64,000 nucleotides of DNA from Candidatus Villigracilis proximus (GTDB lineage: Bacteria > Chloroflexota > Anaerolineae > Anaerolineales > Villigracilaceae), in NCBI GenBank assembly GCA_016715195.1, contig JADKBB010000025.1, positions 17,456 through 81,455 of the forward strand. The letters are read 5' to 3'. The translations under genes and the position numbers were made by a program. Below are positions 24,956 through 33,863 of the stretch, piece by piece. How positions within the stretch are numbered: position 1 is the stretch's first letter; the number at the start of each line of letters is the position of its first letter. The notes under the pieces are model-generated. The model searched no databases, was not told the origin of the DNA, and saw nothing but the letters and a program-made list of their open reading frames with translations.

Positions 24956-26908
24956 ATGAAAACCATATCTCCAAAACTTTTCTGGCAGACTTTTATTGGC
25001 TCCACTATTCTGTTGAGCCTGTTTGCCATGCTTCAAACCGCACAGCAGGTTTCAGAACTGGGAATTACCCTCTGGCGCTCCAAGTGGATTATTCTTCTGG
25101 GCATCTTTGCGTTAAACATTATCGCGGGCGCATTTGCGCTTGTATATCTATCTCGCGAAAGCGGAGCACGTCGGGTCGAAAAACTCGAATTTGCCTCAGG
25201 AAATAAGTTGCTCGGCTTTCTAATAATTCTCCTCGGCTTCTTCTTCGTCTGGGCTGCCCGCCTGATTTTTTTCGGCAATATCCTCCCTCAAGTCACGCCA
25301 ATTTTCTGGGTCTTTCTTTGGGCGAGTCTCCTTCAAGCGCTGGGCTTGAAATTGATCACCGGTCATAAATGGTATGTCCTATTCGCATTGACCATTCTCC
25401 TGCAAGGCGTGATCTATCAAGTCTACGGCCACCTGACCATCGTCACAGATTATCCCTTTTCCATTGGCTACTCTGAGGCAGGGCGGCATTATTACGCTTC
25501 GATGTACCATGCGAAATCTTTGTACGATATGCAGTTGCCGCTTCCATTTCTGCATCCTTCGCGTTACTTCTTGTTATCGCTTCCCTTTCTCATTGACAGA
25601 CTCCCGCTTTGGGCTCATCGCCTCTGGCAGTCACTTCTGTGGATCGGCCTCACTGCAACATCATCTGTTTTATTAGCACGCCGTTTATCGCTAAAAGGCT
25701 GGATGCAATTTTTCGTTGCGGCTTGGGCTTTCCTTTATTTTTTTCAAGGCGCTGTTTATTATCATTTACATATTTGTGTCATTCTGATTCTCGCGGGTGT
25801 TTCTGTAAAACATCCGTGGCGTTCTTTGGTGTTTGTGATCCTAGCTTCGGCTTGGGCGGGTATCAGCCGCGTCAATTGGTTCCCAGTCCCTGCCATGTTT
25901 GCGATTGCCATTTATTTGCTTGAAACCCCTGTTGGAAATAAAAGCTGGCGTTACTGGCTGACTCCGTTTGCGTGGGGCGTATCAGGCCTTATTTCCTCGG
26001 TCATTTCTCAATTCATATATATTCGTATTTCAGGCAACGCGGATGTGAGTTCATTTGGCTCCAGTTTCACATCAGACCTGTTATGGAATCGTCTGCTTCC
26101 CAATGAAACATTTCCGCTGGGAATAATTTTGGGCATCACACTGGTTGCCGCTCCGCTCATCATCGCCATCATCCAAATCGCCCGTGGACAGTTTTCTCGG
26201 GTGCATCCTTTACGTTGGGCGGCTTTGTTTGCTATGTTGTCTGTGCTTTTGCTCGGCGGATTAATCGTCAGCGTGAAAATTGGCGGCGGCGCAGACCTGC
26301 ACAACATGGACGCCTTCCTCGTTTTGCTGGCGATCATCGCCACTGCATTTTTTGCAGGACATGTCGCAGGCGAAGATGATCTTAACCCTGTCTGGGGGCA
26401 GATTCACTGGTCGGTAACAGTGGCAGCTTTACTTGTCCCGCTCGGATTCGCGCTTCCGCAAATTGGATTCCTCCCCAGCTACGATCATGTCAAAGTTGAA
26501 AAAGATATCCAAACACTTCAATCCGTCATCACACAAAATGAAGGCGAAATCCTTTTTGTAACGGAACGTCAGCTGATAACGTTTGGAGAATTAAATAATG
26601 TTCGCCTTGTACCCGAATATGAACAAAGTGAGTTAATGGAAATGGCGATGTCTGGCAATCGTGAGTATCTTGAAACTTTTTATTCAGACCTCAAGCATCA
26701 TCGTTTTACATTCATCATTGCTGAAGATCAAAAATTCACATTGCAGAAAAAAGGTTCCTTCATTGAAGAAAATAATGCCTGGGTGCGTTATGTGGGTGCG
26801 CCGCTGTTATGCGCCTATAAACCGATTGAGACTCTCACTTCAACAAATATTCAAGTTTTCGTGCCGCGTCCCGGCCAGCCCGATTGCAAAGACCCATTTG
26901 CAAAATAA
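24956..26908 (+). CDS. GT-C-like membrane protein, paralogue of the 36098 gene
   Basis: Polytopic membrane protein of 650 residues, not assigned to a named family. It has an acidic periplasmic-side loop (IGYSEAGRHYYASMYHAKSL), about a dozen hydrophobic segments with KIGGGADLHNMDAFLV between two of them, and a soluble C-terminal domain with ERQLITFGELNNVRLVPEYEQ. The same two signatures recur in the gene at 36098, so the two are paralogues. Each follows a UPF0104 gene. A role as a sugar transferase on the outer membrane face is inferred. Confidence 0.7.
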   Translation: MKTISPKLFWQTFIGSTILLSLFAMLQTAQQVSELGITLWRSKWIILLGIFALNIIAGAFALVYLSRESGARRVEKLEFASGNKLLGFLIILLGFFFVWAARLIFFGNILPQVTPIFWVFLWASLLQALGLKLITGHKWYVLFALTILLQGVIYQVYGHLTIVTDYPFSIGYSEAGRHYYASMYHAKSLYDMQLPLPFLHPSRYFLLSLPFLIDRLPLWAHRLWQSLLWIGLTATSSVLLARRLSLKGWMQFFVAAWAFLYFFQGAVYYHLHICVILILAGVSVKHPWRSLVFVILASAWAGISRVNWFPVPAMFAIAIYLLETPVGNKSWRYWLTPFAWGVSGLISSVISQFIYIRISGNADVSSFGSSFTSDLLWNRLLPNETFPLGIILGITLVAAPLIIAIIQIARGQFSRVHPLRWAALFAMLSVLLLGGLIVSVKIGGGADLHNMDAFLVLLAIIATAFFAGHVAGEDDLNPVWGQIHWSVTVAALLVPLGFALPQIGFLPSYDHVKVEKDIQTLQSVITQNEGEILFVTERQLITFGELNNVRLVPEYEQSELMEMAMSGNREYLETFYSDLKHHRFTFIIAEDQKFTLQKKGSFIEENNAWVRYVGAPLLCAYKPIETLTSTNIQVFVPRPGQPDCKDPFAK

Positions 26909-26978
26909 AAAATGCTTTATCCGTTTATCTGCTTTGCGAAGCAATTCGTTCCCTGATCCGATTTAAATAAATTACCCC

Positions 26979-28137
26979 ATGAAAATCTTAATCATCAACA
27001 GCGAATATCCTCCCATTGGCGGCGGCGCGGGCAATGCCAGCGCTAATGTTGCGCGCTGTCTCGCCGCTCTCGGCCATGACGTGACAGTCTTGACCGCGCA
27101 TTTTGCAGGTCAGCCAAAATTGGAAACTCGTGAGGGCGTGACGATTCACCGCATCCCAGCTTTGCGCCGCAGACAGGATCGCTCGGGTGCGTTGGAACAA
27201 CTTGCCTTCATAGCATCCGCATCTTTCTGGATCCTTCGACCCGCTCAGGGCGGCGCCTTGAACTGGGCGCGCCACAATAAGCCGAACGCCACTTTGGCAT
27301 TTTTCGGGGTGCCTTCGGGCGCGGTGGCCTGGCTTTTGAAAAAGATGTATCGCATTCCCTACATTGTTTCTCTGCGCGGCGGGGACGTGCCCGGCTTCCG
27401 TCCGTATGACTTCAAAACTTTTCACAAATTGATCGGCCCATTTTTGCGTGTTATCTGGCATCAAGCGGACGCGGTCATTGCCAACAGCAATGGCTTGCGT
27501 GACCTCGCGATAGCCTTTGACTCATCCATCGAAATTCCCATCATCCCCAACGGCGTGGATGGCTCACATTACAAGAATGACTCTCGTGAATGGTCGCCCG
27601 CTCGACTATTTTCTGTGGGACGCATCGTCTATCAAAAAGGACTTGACCTCGGCTTGCGTGCGCTCGCTCAATTGAAAGACCTTAATTGGGAATGGCGCAT
27701 CGCAGGTGACGGCCCGCAGATTGATTCGCTGAAATCATTGGCACAAGAATTAAACATCAGCGACCGTGTTATTTTTCTCGGCTGGCAGTCTCGTGAAGAA
27801 TTAACTCAGTGGTATCATCGTTCGAATTTATTTTTGTTCCCATCACGGCATGAAGGCATGCCCAACGCCGTGCTCGAAGCCATGTCCAGCGGATTGCCCG
27901 TGGTGGCAACCAGAATCGCAGGCAGTGAAGAACTCGTCCTCGATGGTGTAACGGGTTTGCTGGTAAATGCCGAAGATGTAGATTCTCTCCGAGACGGCCT
28001 GAGCAGGCTCATCGTCGAAGAAAAGACACGGAGTGCAAATGGGGCAGGCATCCCGCCAAAGAGTCGAAACAGAATATTCATGGGAAAATGTCGCCCGTCA
28101 ATATTCCGACTACCTCGAAAAAATCAGCAGTAAATAA
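26979..28137 (+). CDS. Glycosyltransferase family 4 (3' frameshift)
   Basis: GT-B glycosyltransferase of about 385 residues: SEYPPIGGGAGNASANVARCL start, PYIVSLRGGDVPGFRPYD, SVGRIVYQKGLDLGLRAL, and the EX7E motif in RHEGMPNAVLEAMSSGLPVV. The annotated frame ends at 28133 in atypical sequence, whereas the next frame reads SRQRVETEYSWENVARQYSDY to a stop at 28137, the expected C-terminal helix. One extra base near 28025-28045 explains this. Near residue 85 the coding sequence contains a dispersed repeat word (27231-27250), giving WILRPAQGGAL in frame. Confidence 0.85.
27231..27250 (+). repeat. Dispersed repeat word inside a GT4 gene
   Basis: ATCCTTCGACCCGCTCAGGG, the complement of the CCTGAGCGGAG..CGAAGGAT word found in the non-coding repeats at 7440-7510 and 9474-9626. 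Here it is read in frame. Confidence 0.6.
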
Positions 28138-28145
28138 AAGCAAAC

Positions 28146-28199
28146 CACTTTCCACTTTCCTCCTTTTTACTTCTCACTTCTTACTTTTCACTTTTCACC
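28146..28199. repeat. Degenerate heptamer tandem repeat
   Basis: CACTTTC twice, then ACTTCTC, ACTTCTT, ACTTTTC, ACTTTTC, ACC. This fills the gap between the GT4 gene and asnB and is complementary in type to the repeat at 5291-5334. Confidence 0.8.
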
Positions 28200-28211
28200 A
28201 AAAGGATTTCC

Positions 28212-30089
28212 ATGTGCGGCATCTGCGGACTCTCCCACTCAACTAACCAAAAACCTCAACGTGCGTTGCTCGAAAAAATGAACGCAACCATCGCGCACCG
28301 CGGACCCGACAGCGACGGCTTTCACACCGACGCGGGCATCGGCCTCGCCATGCGCCGCCTCGCCATCATTGACGTCAGCGGCGGTGACCAGCCGATTGCC
28401 AACGAAGATGAATCGGTGTGGATTGTTTTCAATGGCGAGTGTTACAACTATCCCGAAATGCGCGCCGAACTTGAACGCCGTGGACACCGCCTCTCAACCA
28501 AAAGTGACACCGAGTGCATTGTCCATTTTTATGAAGACGAAGGCGATGATTGCATCAAGCGTTTGCGCGGTATGTTTGCATTCGCATTGTGGGATGAAAA
28601 GAAAAAGCGTTTACTGCTCGGCCGTGACCGCCTCGGCAAAAAACCGATGTATTACAGCATTCAAAACGGCACCATTTATTTTGGCTCTGAGTTAAGCGCG
28701 GTGCTTGCGGCTTTGCCGAATAAACCTGAAATCAATCTCGAAGCCATTGATCTTTATCTCAGTTTGCAATATGTCCCCGACCCGCTCACAGCGTACGAAG
28801 GCATTTACAAATTGCCGCCCGCGCACACGCTCGTTTGGGAAAATGGCGCGGCGCGCATTCAGCGCTATTGGGATTATTCCTATCAACCAAAATTCACCGC
28901 CAGCGAAGATGAGTTGGCTGAAGAACTGCGCGAGCGTTTGCGTGAGGCAGTCAAAATTCGTCTGCTGAGTGAACGTCCGCTGGGCGCGCATTTGAGCGGC
29001 GGCATTGACTCGAGCATCATCGTCGCGCTCATGTCTGAGTTTGCCAGCGGACCCGTCAAAACTTTTTCGGCTGGTTTTGCCGAGCAAAACTTTACCGAGC
29101 TTCCGCACGCCCGCGTCGTCGCTGAAAAATATTCCACCGATCATCACGAGTTCACGCTCACGTATGGCGATATTCCCTCCACGCTTGAAAAGATCGCTTC
29201 GCATTTTGGCGAGCCGTTCGCCGACGCTTCTGCCATTCCGCTTTATCATCTTTCCGTGATGACTCGCGAGCATGTGACTGTCGCCTTAAACGGCGACGGC
29301 GGCGACGAGGACTTCGCTGGCTATCAACGTTACTGGCTGGATGGCTTCGCTAACGCCTACGCCCGCGCGCCTCGTTTTCTAACCCGCAGCCTGATTCCGT
29401 CCATCGCAAATTTCTTCCCCGACAATGCAGACCGTCCCGTGGGACAGAGTCTCATCAACGGCATCAAGCGCCTTGAGCAACTTCCCGAAATTGACCGCCG
29501 CGCCAGTATTTTGCGCTGGGGTTCGTACTTCTCGCCGCGTCAGCGTTCTGCGTTATGGAAACCTGAATTCCATTTCAACGCGGACAATGCTCAATCACTC
29601 TTAGCCAAACAATTTGACTCAGCCGAAGGCTCTTATCTCGATAAGACTCTCTACACTGACTTGCACACTTATCTCCCCGGCGACTTACTCGTCAAAGCAG
29701 ACCGCATGACGATGGCCGCCTCGCTTGAAGGACGCTCTCCATTTCTCGACCATGAACTCGTGGAGTGGTCTGCCCGGTTGCCTGACCATCTCAAAGTTAA
29801 AGGAAGAAGCGGAAAGTATCTGCTTAAGAAAGCATTTGCCAAAGAGTTGCCAGATTCCATTAAAGGCCGCGGCAAACAAGGCTTCGGCATTCCCGTCTCC
29901 GCCTGGTTCCGTGGACCGTTACACGAGTGGTCGAAGCAAATGCTGTTGAGTGATGGGAGTCCGCTTCATCAATGGTTTGACCGCGCCGCGTTGAGGAAGA
30001 TCATCGACGAACATAAATCCGCGCGTGTGGATCATGGTAAGCGCTTGTATGCGTTGGCGATGTTGGGTGTCTGGGCGAATAAATTGTAA
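28212..30089 (+). CDS. asnB: Asparagine synthase (glutamine-hydrolysing), AsnB type
   Basis: Class II glutamine amidotransferase fused to an ATP-dependent synthetase; in polysaccharide loci such enzymes often amidate a sugar uronate or another acid rather than aspartate. The 625-residue protein starts MCGICGLSHS with the nucleophile Cys2, has RGPDSDG, FNGECYNY, and the ATP-pyrophosphatase loop SGGIDSS at 262-268, then NGDGGDEDFAGYQRY. Length and domain order are normal. Whether it makes asparagine or amidates a glycan cannot be told from sequence; the location within a glycan locus favours the latter. Confidence 0.92.
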   Translation: MCGICGLSHSTNQKPQRALLEKMNATIAHRGPDSDGFHTDAGIGLAMRRLAIIDVSGGDQPIANEDESVWIVFNGECYNYPEMRAELERRGHRLSTKSDTECIVHFYEDEGDDCIKRLRGMFAFALWDEKKKRLLLGRDRLGKKPMYYSIQNGTIYFGSELSAVLAALPNKPEINLEAIDLYLSLQYVPDPLTAYEGIYKLPPAHTLVWENGAARIQRYWDYSYQPKFTASEDELAEELRERLREAVKIRLLSERPLGAHLSGGIDSSIIVALMSEFASGPVKTFSAGFAEQNFTELPHARVVAEKYSTDHHEFTLTYGDIPSTLEKIASHFGEPFADASAIPLYHLSVMTREHVTVALNGDGGDEDFAGYQRYWLDGFANAYARAPRFLTRSLIPSIANFFPDNADRPVGQSLINGIKRLEQLPEIDRRASILRWGSYFSPRQRSALWKPEFHFNADNAQSLLAKQFDSAEGSYLDKTLYTDLHTYLPGDLLVKADRMTMAASLEGRSPFLDHELVEWSARLPDHLKVKGRSGKYLLKKAFAKELPDSIKGRGKQGFGIPVSAWFRGPLHEWSKQMLLSDGSPLHQWFDRAALRKIIDEHKSARVDHGKRLYALAMLGVWANKL

Positions 30090-30090
30090 T

Positions 30091-31101
30091 ATGAGTCAAT
30101 CTGAAACACGTCGTCGGTTATCATCCACTCTTTGGAATATTCTTAAGATACTCCTTGCTTTGGTGTTGGTTGGGTTTGTGCTTTCACGCACCGACTTGAC
30201 ACAACTCTTTGCATTGCGTGAACAAATTTCCATGCCGTGGCTTGTGACGGGGATTGTTTTGTATTTTGTTCTCACCCTGCTTAAAGCATTTCAATATTAT
30301 TTTTTAATCGGACGGCGCGTTGGGTATTCCCAGGTTTTGAATATTGTTGTCGTTCAAAATGCTGTTTCAAATTTTATTGCCACCGGTGCCGGGATCGCTT
30401 CTTATTTTGCCTTGTTCCGTGTGGAGCAAAGGGATATGTTTAGCCGCGCCGCGCTTGCTTTTGTGCTTGCCAAAGTGGGGGATTTGATCTCGATCTGGCT
30501 TTTTATGTTGATCGCGAGTTGGCTGGTATGGCCGCAGGTGGATGTGCTGCATACCTTAATTTTCATTCTTCTCGCTGTGATTGGCGGATTAATTGCCACC
30601 TTTTTTGCGGCTGTCTTTTTACGTCAAAAGTTTGTCTCTTTCCTGCAGATTTTTTTGGATCGGATGCGGTTGAATCGTTTTGGGATCGTAGACAAAGGCA
30701 TGGACGTCATGCAGTCTCTTGCGCAGCAGGAGCAGAGTTTTGTCTTTCGCATTTTGGGCATGGATATCCTCTTTTCTCTGATTTACATGACTGTGACCAT
30801 GGTCTGGATCTATGCAGGTCTGAAAACCTTCTCTTTTGATATTGGTATTTTGCTTGTTGTTTTTGTAAATGTCTTTATGCAATTGGTTTCGTATCTGCCC
30901 ATTCAAGTCTTTGGCGGTTTGGGTATCAATGAAACAACCATGTTATATGTGTATGGTTTTTTTTCATTACCGCAGGCTGAACTCGCTGCTGTGCTGATCG
31001 CGAACCGCGTACTTTTTTATCTGACCAATTTGTTGGTGCTGTTATACTTGCCTTTTTACACCTTGATTTATACAAAGAACTCACGTTCAGCAGATCAATA
31101 A
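30091..31101 (+). CDS. UPF0104/LPG-synthase-like membrane protein
   Basis: Integral membrane protein of 336 residues. It shares with the gene at 35042 a full set of motifs (NAVSNFIATGAGIASYF versus NAISNFVASSAGVAAYL; LPIQVFGGLGINET versus IPIQVFGGLGVSEA; RVLFYLTNLLVLLYLP versus RILFYLTNLTVLLYLP), so they are duplicates. The ATG at 30091, just after the asnB stop, is preferred to a start inside asnB. A lipid-sugar translocation role is inferred from the family. Confidence 0.85.
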   Translation: MSQSETRRRLSSTLWNILKILLALVLVGFVLSRTDLTQLFALREQISMPWLVTGIVLYFVLTLLKAFQYYFLIGRRVGYSQVLNIVVVQNAVSNFIATGAGIASYFALFRVEQRDMFSRAALAFVLAKVGDLISIWLFMLIASWLVWPQVDVLHTLIFILLAVIGGLIATFFAAVFLRQKFVSFLQIFLDRMRLNRFGIVDKGMDVMQSLAQQEQSFVFRILGMDILFSLIYMTVTMVWIYAGLKTFSFDIGILLVVFVNVFMQLVSYLPIQVFGGLGINETTMLYVYGFFSLPQAELAAVLIANRVLFYLTNLLVLLYLPFYTLIYTKNSRSADQ

Positions 31102-31163
31102 ACTTAACAGTTCTTTCCTTGTAAATGTAAATATTTTTGAATAGGATCTTTGAATTTCTGAAA

Positions 31164-32093
31164 ATGTCAGACTCGTTTTTTATCCACCCGAATGGAATTG
31201 TTGAAGACGGCGCGCTCATTGGCAATGGGACGCGTATTTGGGCGTTTGTCCACATATTGCCGGGGGCGCAAATTGGCGCCGATTGTAATGTTTGCGATCA
31301 GGTTTTTATTGAAAATGATGTGAAGATCGGGGATTGTGTCACGATTAAGAGCGGAGTCCATTTGTGGGATGGCATTTTGCTTGGCGATGACGTTTTCATC
31401 GGTCCGAACGTGGCCTTTACGAATGACCTGTTTCCCAGAAGTAAACAGCATCCCTCCGTATATTCACGTACGACAATACAACATGGGGCGTCCATCGGCG
31501 CAAACGCCACACTTCTATCTGGTATCACGATCGGGCAGCACGCCATGATTGGAGCAGGGACAGTGGTAACGCGTAACGTCCCGCCGAATGCTGTCGTAGT
31601 GGGAAATCCCGGGCGGGTGGTCGGTTTTGTAAATGGAAAAAAAGATCAACGTTTGAAACCGTTGAATGCGTTGACCGAATCTGTTGTGCCGCTGGTGGAT
31701 AAAGTAAAAATAATTCCTCTTCAAAATTTTCATGAAGATCGGGGCGCGCTCTCCTTTGGCGAGGCTGAAAATCATCTGCCATTTATTCCCCAACGCTACT
31801 TTGTAATATCTCAAGTTCCGGGGCATGAGGTTCGCGGTCAACATGCACATCGCAAACAGCACCAGTTTCTGACCTGCGTCAGCGGCTCATGTCATGTCGT
31901 GGTTGATGATGGCATTGAAAGAGCCGAGGTGTTCCTCTCGTCTCCGCAAGTGGGTTTGCACATTCCGCCTCTGATATGGGGATTGCAATATAAATATTCT
32001 TCTGACGCAGTTTTACTTGTCTTCGCTTCTGGAAATTATGATCAGGCTGATTACATCAATGATTACGAAGAATTTTTATCCCGGACTGTATAA
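31164..32093 (+). CDS. WxcM-like bifunctional acetyltransferase / sugar 3,4-ketoisomerase
   Basis: Two-domain protein of about 309 residues. Residues 1-165 are a left-handed beta-helix acyltransferase (hexapeptides such as IGADCN, IGDCVT, IGPNVAFTND, IGAGTVV, ending NPGRVVG). Residues 180-305 are a WxcM/FdtA cupin (HEDRGALSFGEAE, QRYFVISQVPGHEVRGQHAHRK), known to convert dTDP-4-keto-6-deoxyglucose to a 3-keto isomer. With the aminotransferase gene next, this makes dTDP-3-acetamido-3,6-dideoxyhexose likely. An upstream TTG in frame is less credible than this ATG. No rmlA or rmlB lies in the window. Confidence 0.88.
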   Translation: MSDSFFIHPNGIVEDGALIGNGTRIWAFVHILPGAQIGADCNVCDQVFIENDVKIGDCVTIKSGVHLWDGILLGDDVFIGPNVAFTNDLFPRSKQHPSVYSRTTIQHGASIGANATLLSGITIGQHAMIGAGTVVTRNVPPNAVVVGNPGRVVGFVNGKKDQRLKPLNALTESVVPLVDKVKIIPLQNFHEDRGALSFGEAENHLPFIPQRYFVISQVPGHEVRGQHAHRKQHQFLTCVSGSCHVVVDDGIERAEVFLSSPQVGLHIPPLIWGLQYKYSSDAVLLVFASGNYDQADYINDYEEFLSRTV

Positions 32094-32102
32094 CATACGA
32101 AT

Positions 32103-33212
32103 ATGAATAAAGTCTTGTTTCTGGATCTAAAGTCACCTTATCAGGAATTACAAACCGAATTGGATGCGGCATATCGTCGTGTCATGGAATCGGGTTGGTA
32201 TATTTTGGGCGAGGAAGTTGACTCTTTTGAAAAGGATTTTTCAGCATTCTGCCAGACAAAGCATTGTATGGGTGTCGCGAATGGACTGGATGCTTTGCAT
32301 CTCATCCTGCGGGCCTATGGGATCGGAGAAGGGGACGAGGTGATTGTTCCTTCCAATACATACATCGCCACGTGGCTGGCTGTATCTTATGTGGGAGCGC
32401 GTCCTATCCCGATCGAGCCTGATCCTGCCACTTTTAATATTGATTCCGCTCGAATAGAATCTGCCATTACTCCCCGCACGCGTGCGATCCTGGTGGTTCA
32501 TCTCTACGGGCAGACCGTGGATATGGACGCAGTTCTCGCGATTGCACGCCGCCATAATCTAAAGGTGATCGAAGATTCTGCCCAGGCGCATGGAGCAGCC
32601 TATAAACAGAAACAGGCCGGGGCTTTGGGGGATGCGGCAGGCTGGAGTTTTTATCCCGGGAAAAATCTTGGCGCGTTTGGCGATGCCGGCGCTGTCACAA
32701 CAAATGACGATGAACTGGCTGAACGTATTCGGACGCTGCGAAACTACGGCTCGAAAGTTAAATACTTTAATGAAGTAAAAGGATACAACTCACGTCTTGA
32801 TCCGCTGCAGGCCGCATTTTTGCGGGTCAAGTTGAAACATTTAAATGGCTGGAATTCCCGTCGTAAGGAAATTGCGCTTCAATATTTATCCTCCCTGTCA
32901 GACCTGCCTGAGTTGACATTGCCGCACGTGCCTGAATGGGCTGACCCTGCGTGGCATGTATTTGTCATCCGTCATGCGCAGCGTGATGCTCTGCAAAAAT
33001 ATTTGGGGGAAAACGGAATAGGAACTTTGATTCATTATCCAATTCCGCCGCATCTTTCGGAAGCGTATCAGGATGCAGGTTACGGGAGAGGCGATTTTCC
33101 CTTGGCAGAGAATATTGCTCAAACAGTGTTGAGTATTCCGATCGGACCGCATCTTGCCTCTCATCAAACCGCTCAAGTGATATCCGCAATACGGGCCTTT
33201 CATGGCAAATAA
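32103..33212 (+). CDS. DegT/DnrJ/EryC1/StrS sugar aminotransferase (FdtB-like)
   Basis: PLP-dependent transaminase of 369 residues that aminates a 3-keto nucleotide sugar. Signatures: LDLKSPYQELQTELDAAY, GVANGLDALHLILRA, VPSNTYIATWLA, EDSAQAHGA, and the PLP lysine K187 in SFYPGKNLGAFGDAGAV. The order FdtA-type domain, FdtB-like, acetyltransferase reproduces the dTDP-Fuc3NAc route known from Aneurinibacillus. It starts 10 bases after the isomerase gene and overlaps the next gene by 11 bases. Confidence 0.92.
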   Translation: MNKVLFLDLKSPYQELQTELDAAYRRVMESGWYILGEEVDSFEKDFSAFCQTKHCMGVANGLDALHLILRAYGIGEGDEVIVPSNTYIATWLAVSYVGARPIPIEPDPATFNIDSARIESAITPRTRAILVVHLYGQTVDMDAVLAIARRHNLKVIEDSAQAHGAAYKQKQAGALGDAAGWSFYPGKNLGAFGDAGAVTTNDDELAERIRTLRNYGSKVKYFNEVKGYNSRLDPLQAAFLRVKLKHLNGWNSRRKEIALQYLSSLSDLPELTLPHVPEWADPAWHVFVIRHAQRDALQKYLGENGIGTLIHYPIPPHLSEAYQDAGYGRGDFPLAENIAQTVLSIPIGPHLASHQTAQVISAIRAFHGK

Positions 33213-33828
33213 AATATTGAACAACCTGCGAATACCCTCCTTCTATTTCCTGCCGATTAAATTTATGATGTCTTTTTTCCGCACCATTCGCTTTTATTTT
33301 GATGCGTGGTGGTATGGCGGGCGATGTGAAGTGAAAAAGAGGGTTCGTGTCAAATCCACTGCGCTATTTCAAGGGCAGGGACTCCTCATCCTCAATGAGC
33401 AGGTTACGTTGGGATATACCCTCGCTGGAGGAATCGCCCTTCCGATTATTTTGCAGCCGCGTGAATCTCAATCTGTAATTCAGATAGGTCAGCGGACTGC
33501 GATCATGAATGGCTGTGAGCTGATTGCCCGTACATCCATTGTGATCGGCACGGATTGTCGTATCGGTCCGCATACGCTGATCTACGATGCCGATTTTCAT
33601 GGGCTCGCTCCCGACCAGCGTGATGAATTGGGAAAGACCGCCGCGGTTCATCTTGAAGATAATGTTTGGGTGGGCTCCCGCTCGATCATTCTTAAAGGTG
33701 TAAATATTGGCAGGGATGCTGTGATTGCAGCTGGAAGTGTGGTTACAAAAAATGTTCAGGCTGGCGCAATTGTGGCGGGGAACCCTGCAAGCCAGGTCGG
33801 CTCGGTATATGAGAAAAGCGCAAAATAA
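33202..33828 (+). CDS. Hexapeptide-repeat acyltransferase
   Basis: Left-handed beta-helix acetyltransferase of 208 residues, of the maltose acetyltransferase/WbbJ type. It has a hydrophobic, possibly membrane-associated N-terminus (about 1-35), then hexapeptide coils including GTDCRIGPHTLIYDADFH with the catalytic histidine, WVGSRSIILKGVNIG, and the terminal AAGSVVTKNVQAGAIVAGNPA. It may N-acetylate the 3-amino sugar made by the two preceding genes (FdtC role), although the isomerase gene has its own acetyltransferase domain. Confidence 0.85.
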   Translation: MANKILNNLRIPSFYFLPIKFMMSFFRTIRFYFDAWWYGGRCEVKKRVRVKSTALFQGQGLLILNEQVTLGYTLAGGIALPIILQPRESQSVIQIGQRTAIMNGCELIARTSIVIGTDCRIGPHTLIYDADFHGLAPDQRDELGKTAAVHLEDNVWVGSRSIILKGVNIGRDAVIAAGSVVTKNVQAGAIVAGNPASQVGSVYEKSAK

Positions 33829-33863
33829 TTTTTTGAAAATTACCATTGATTTGAAAGGCCTAC

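Noticed and set aside
28692..29273. Open frame of 193 codons on the minus strand inside asnB
   Set aside because: Lies wholly opposite the conserved AsnB coding region and shows no recognisable motif; it is a by-product of codon composition.
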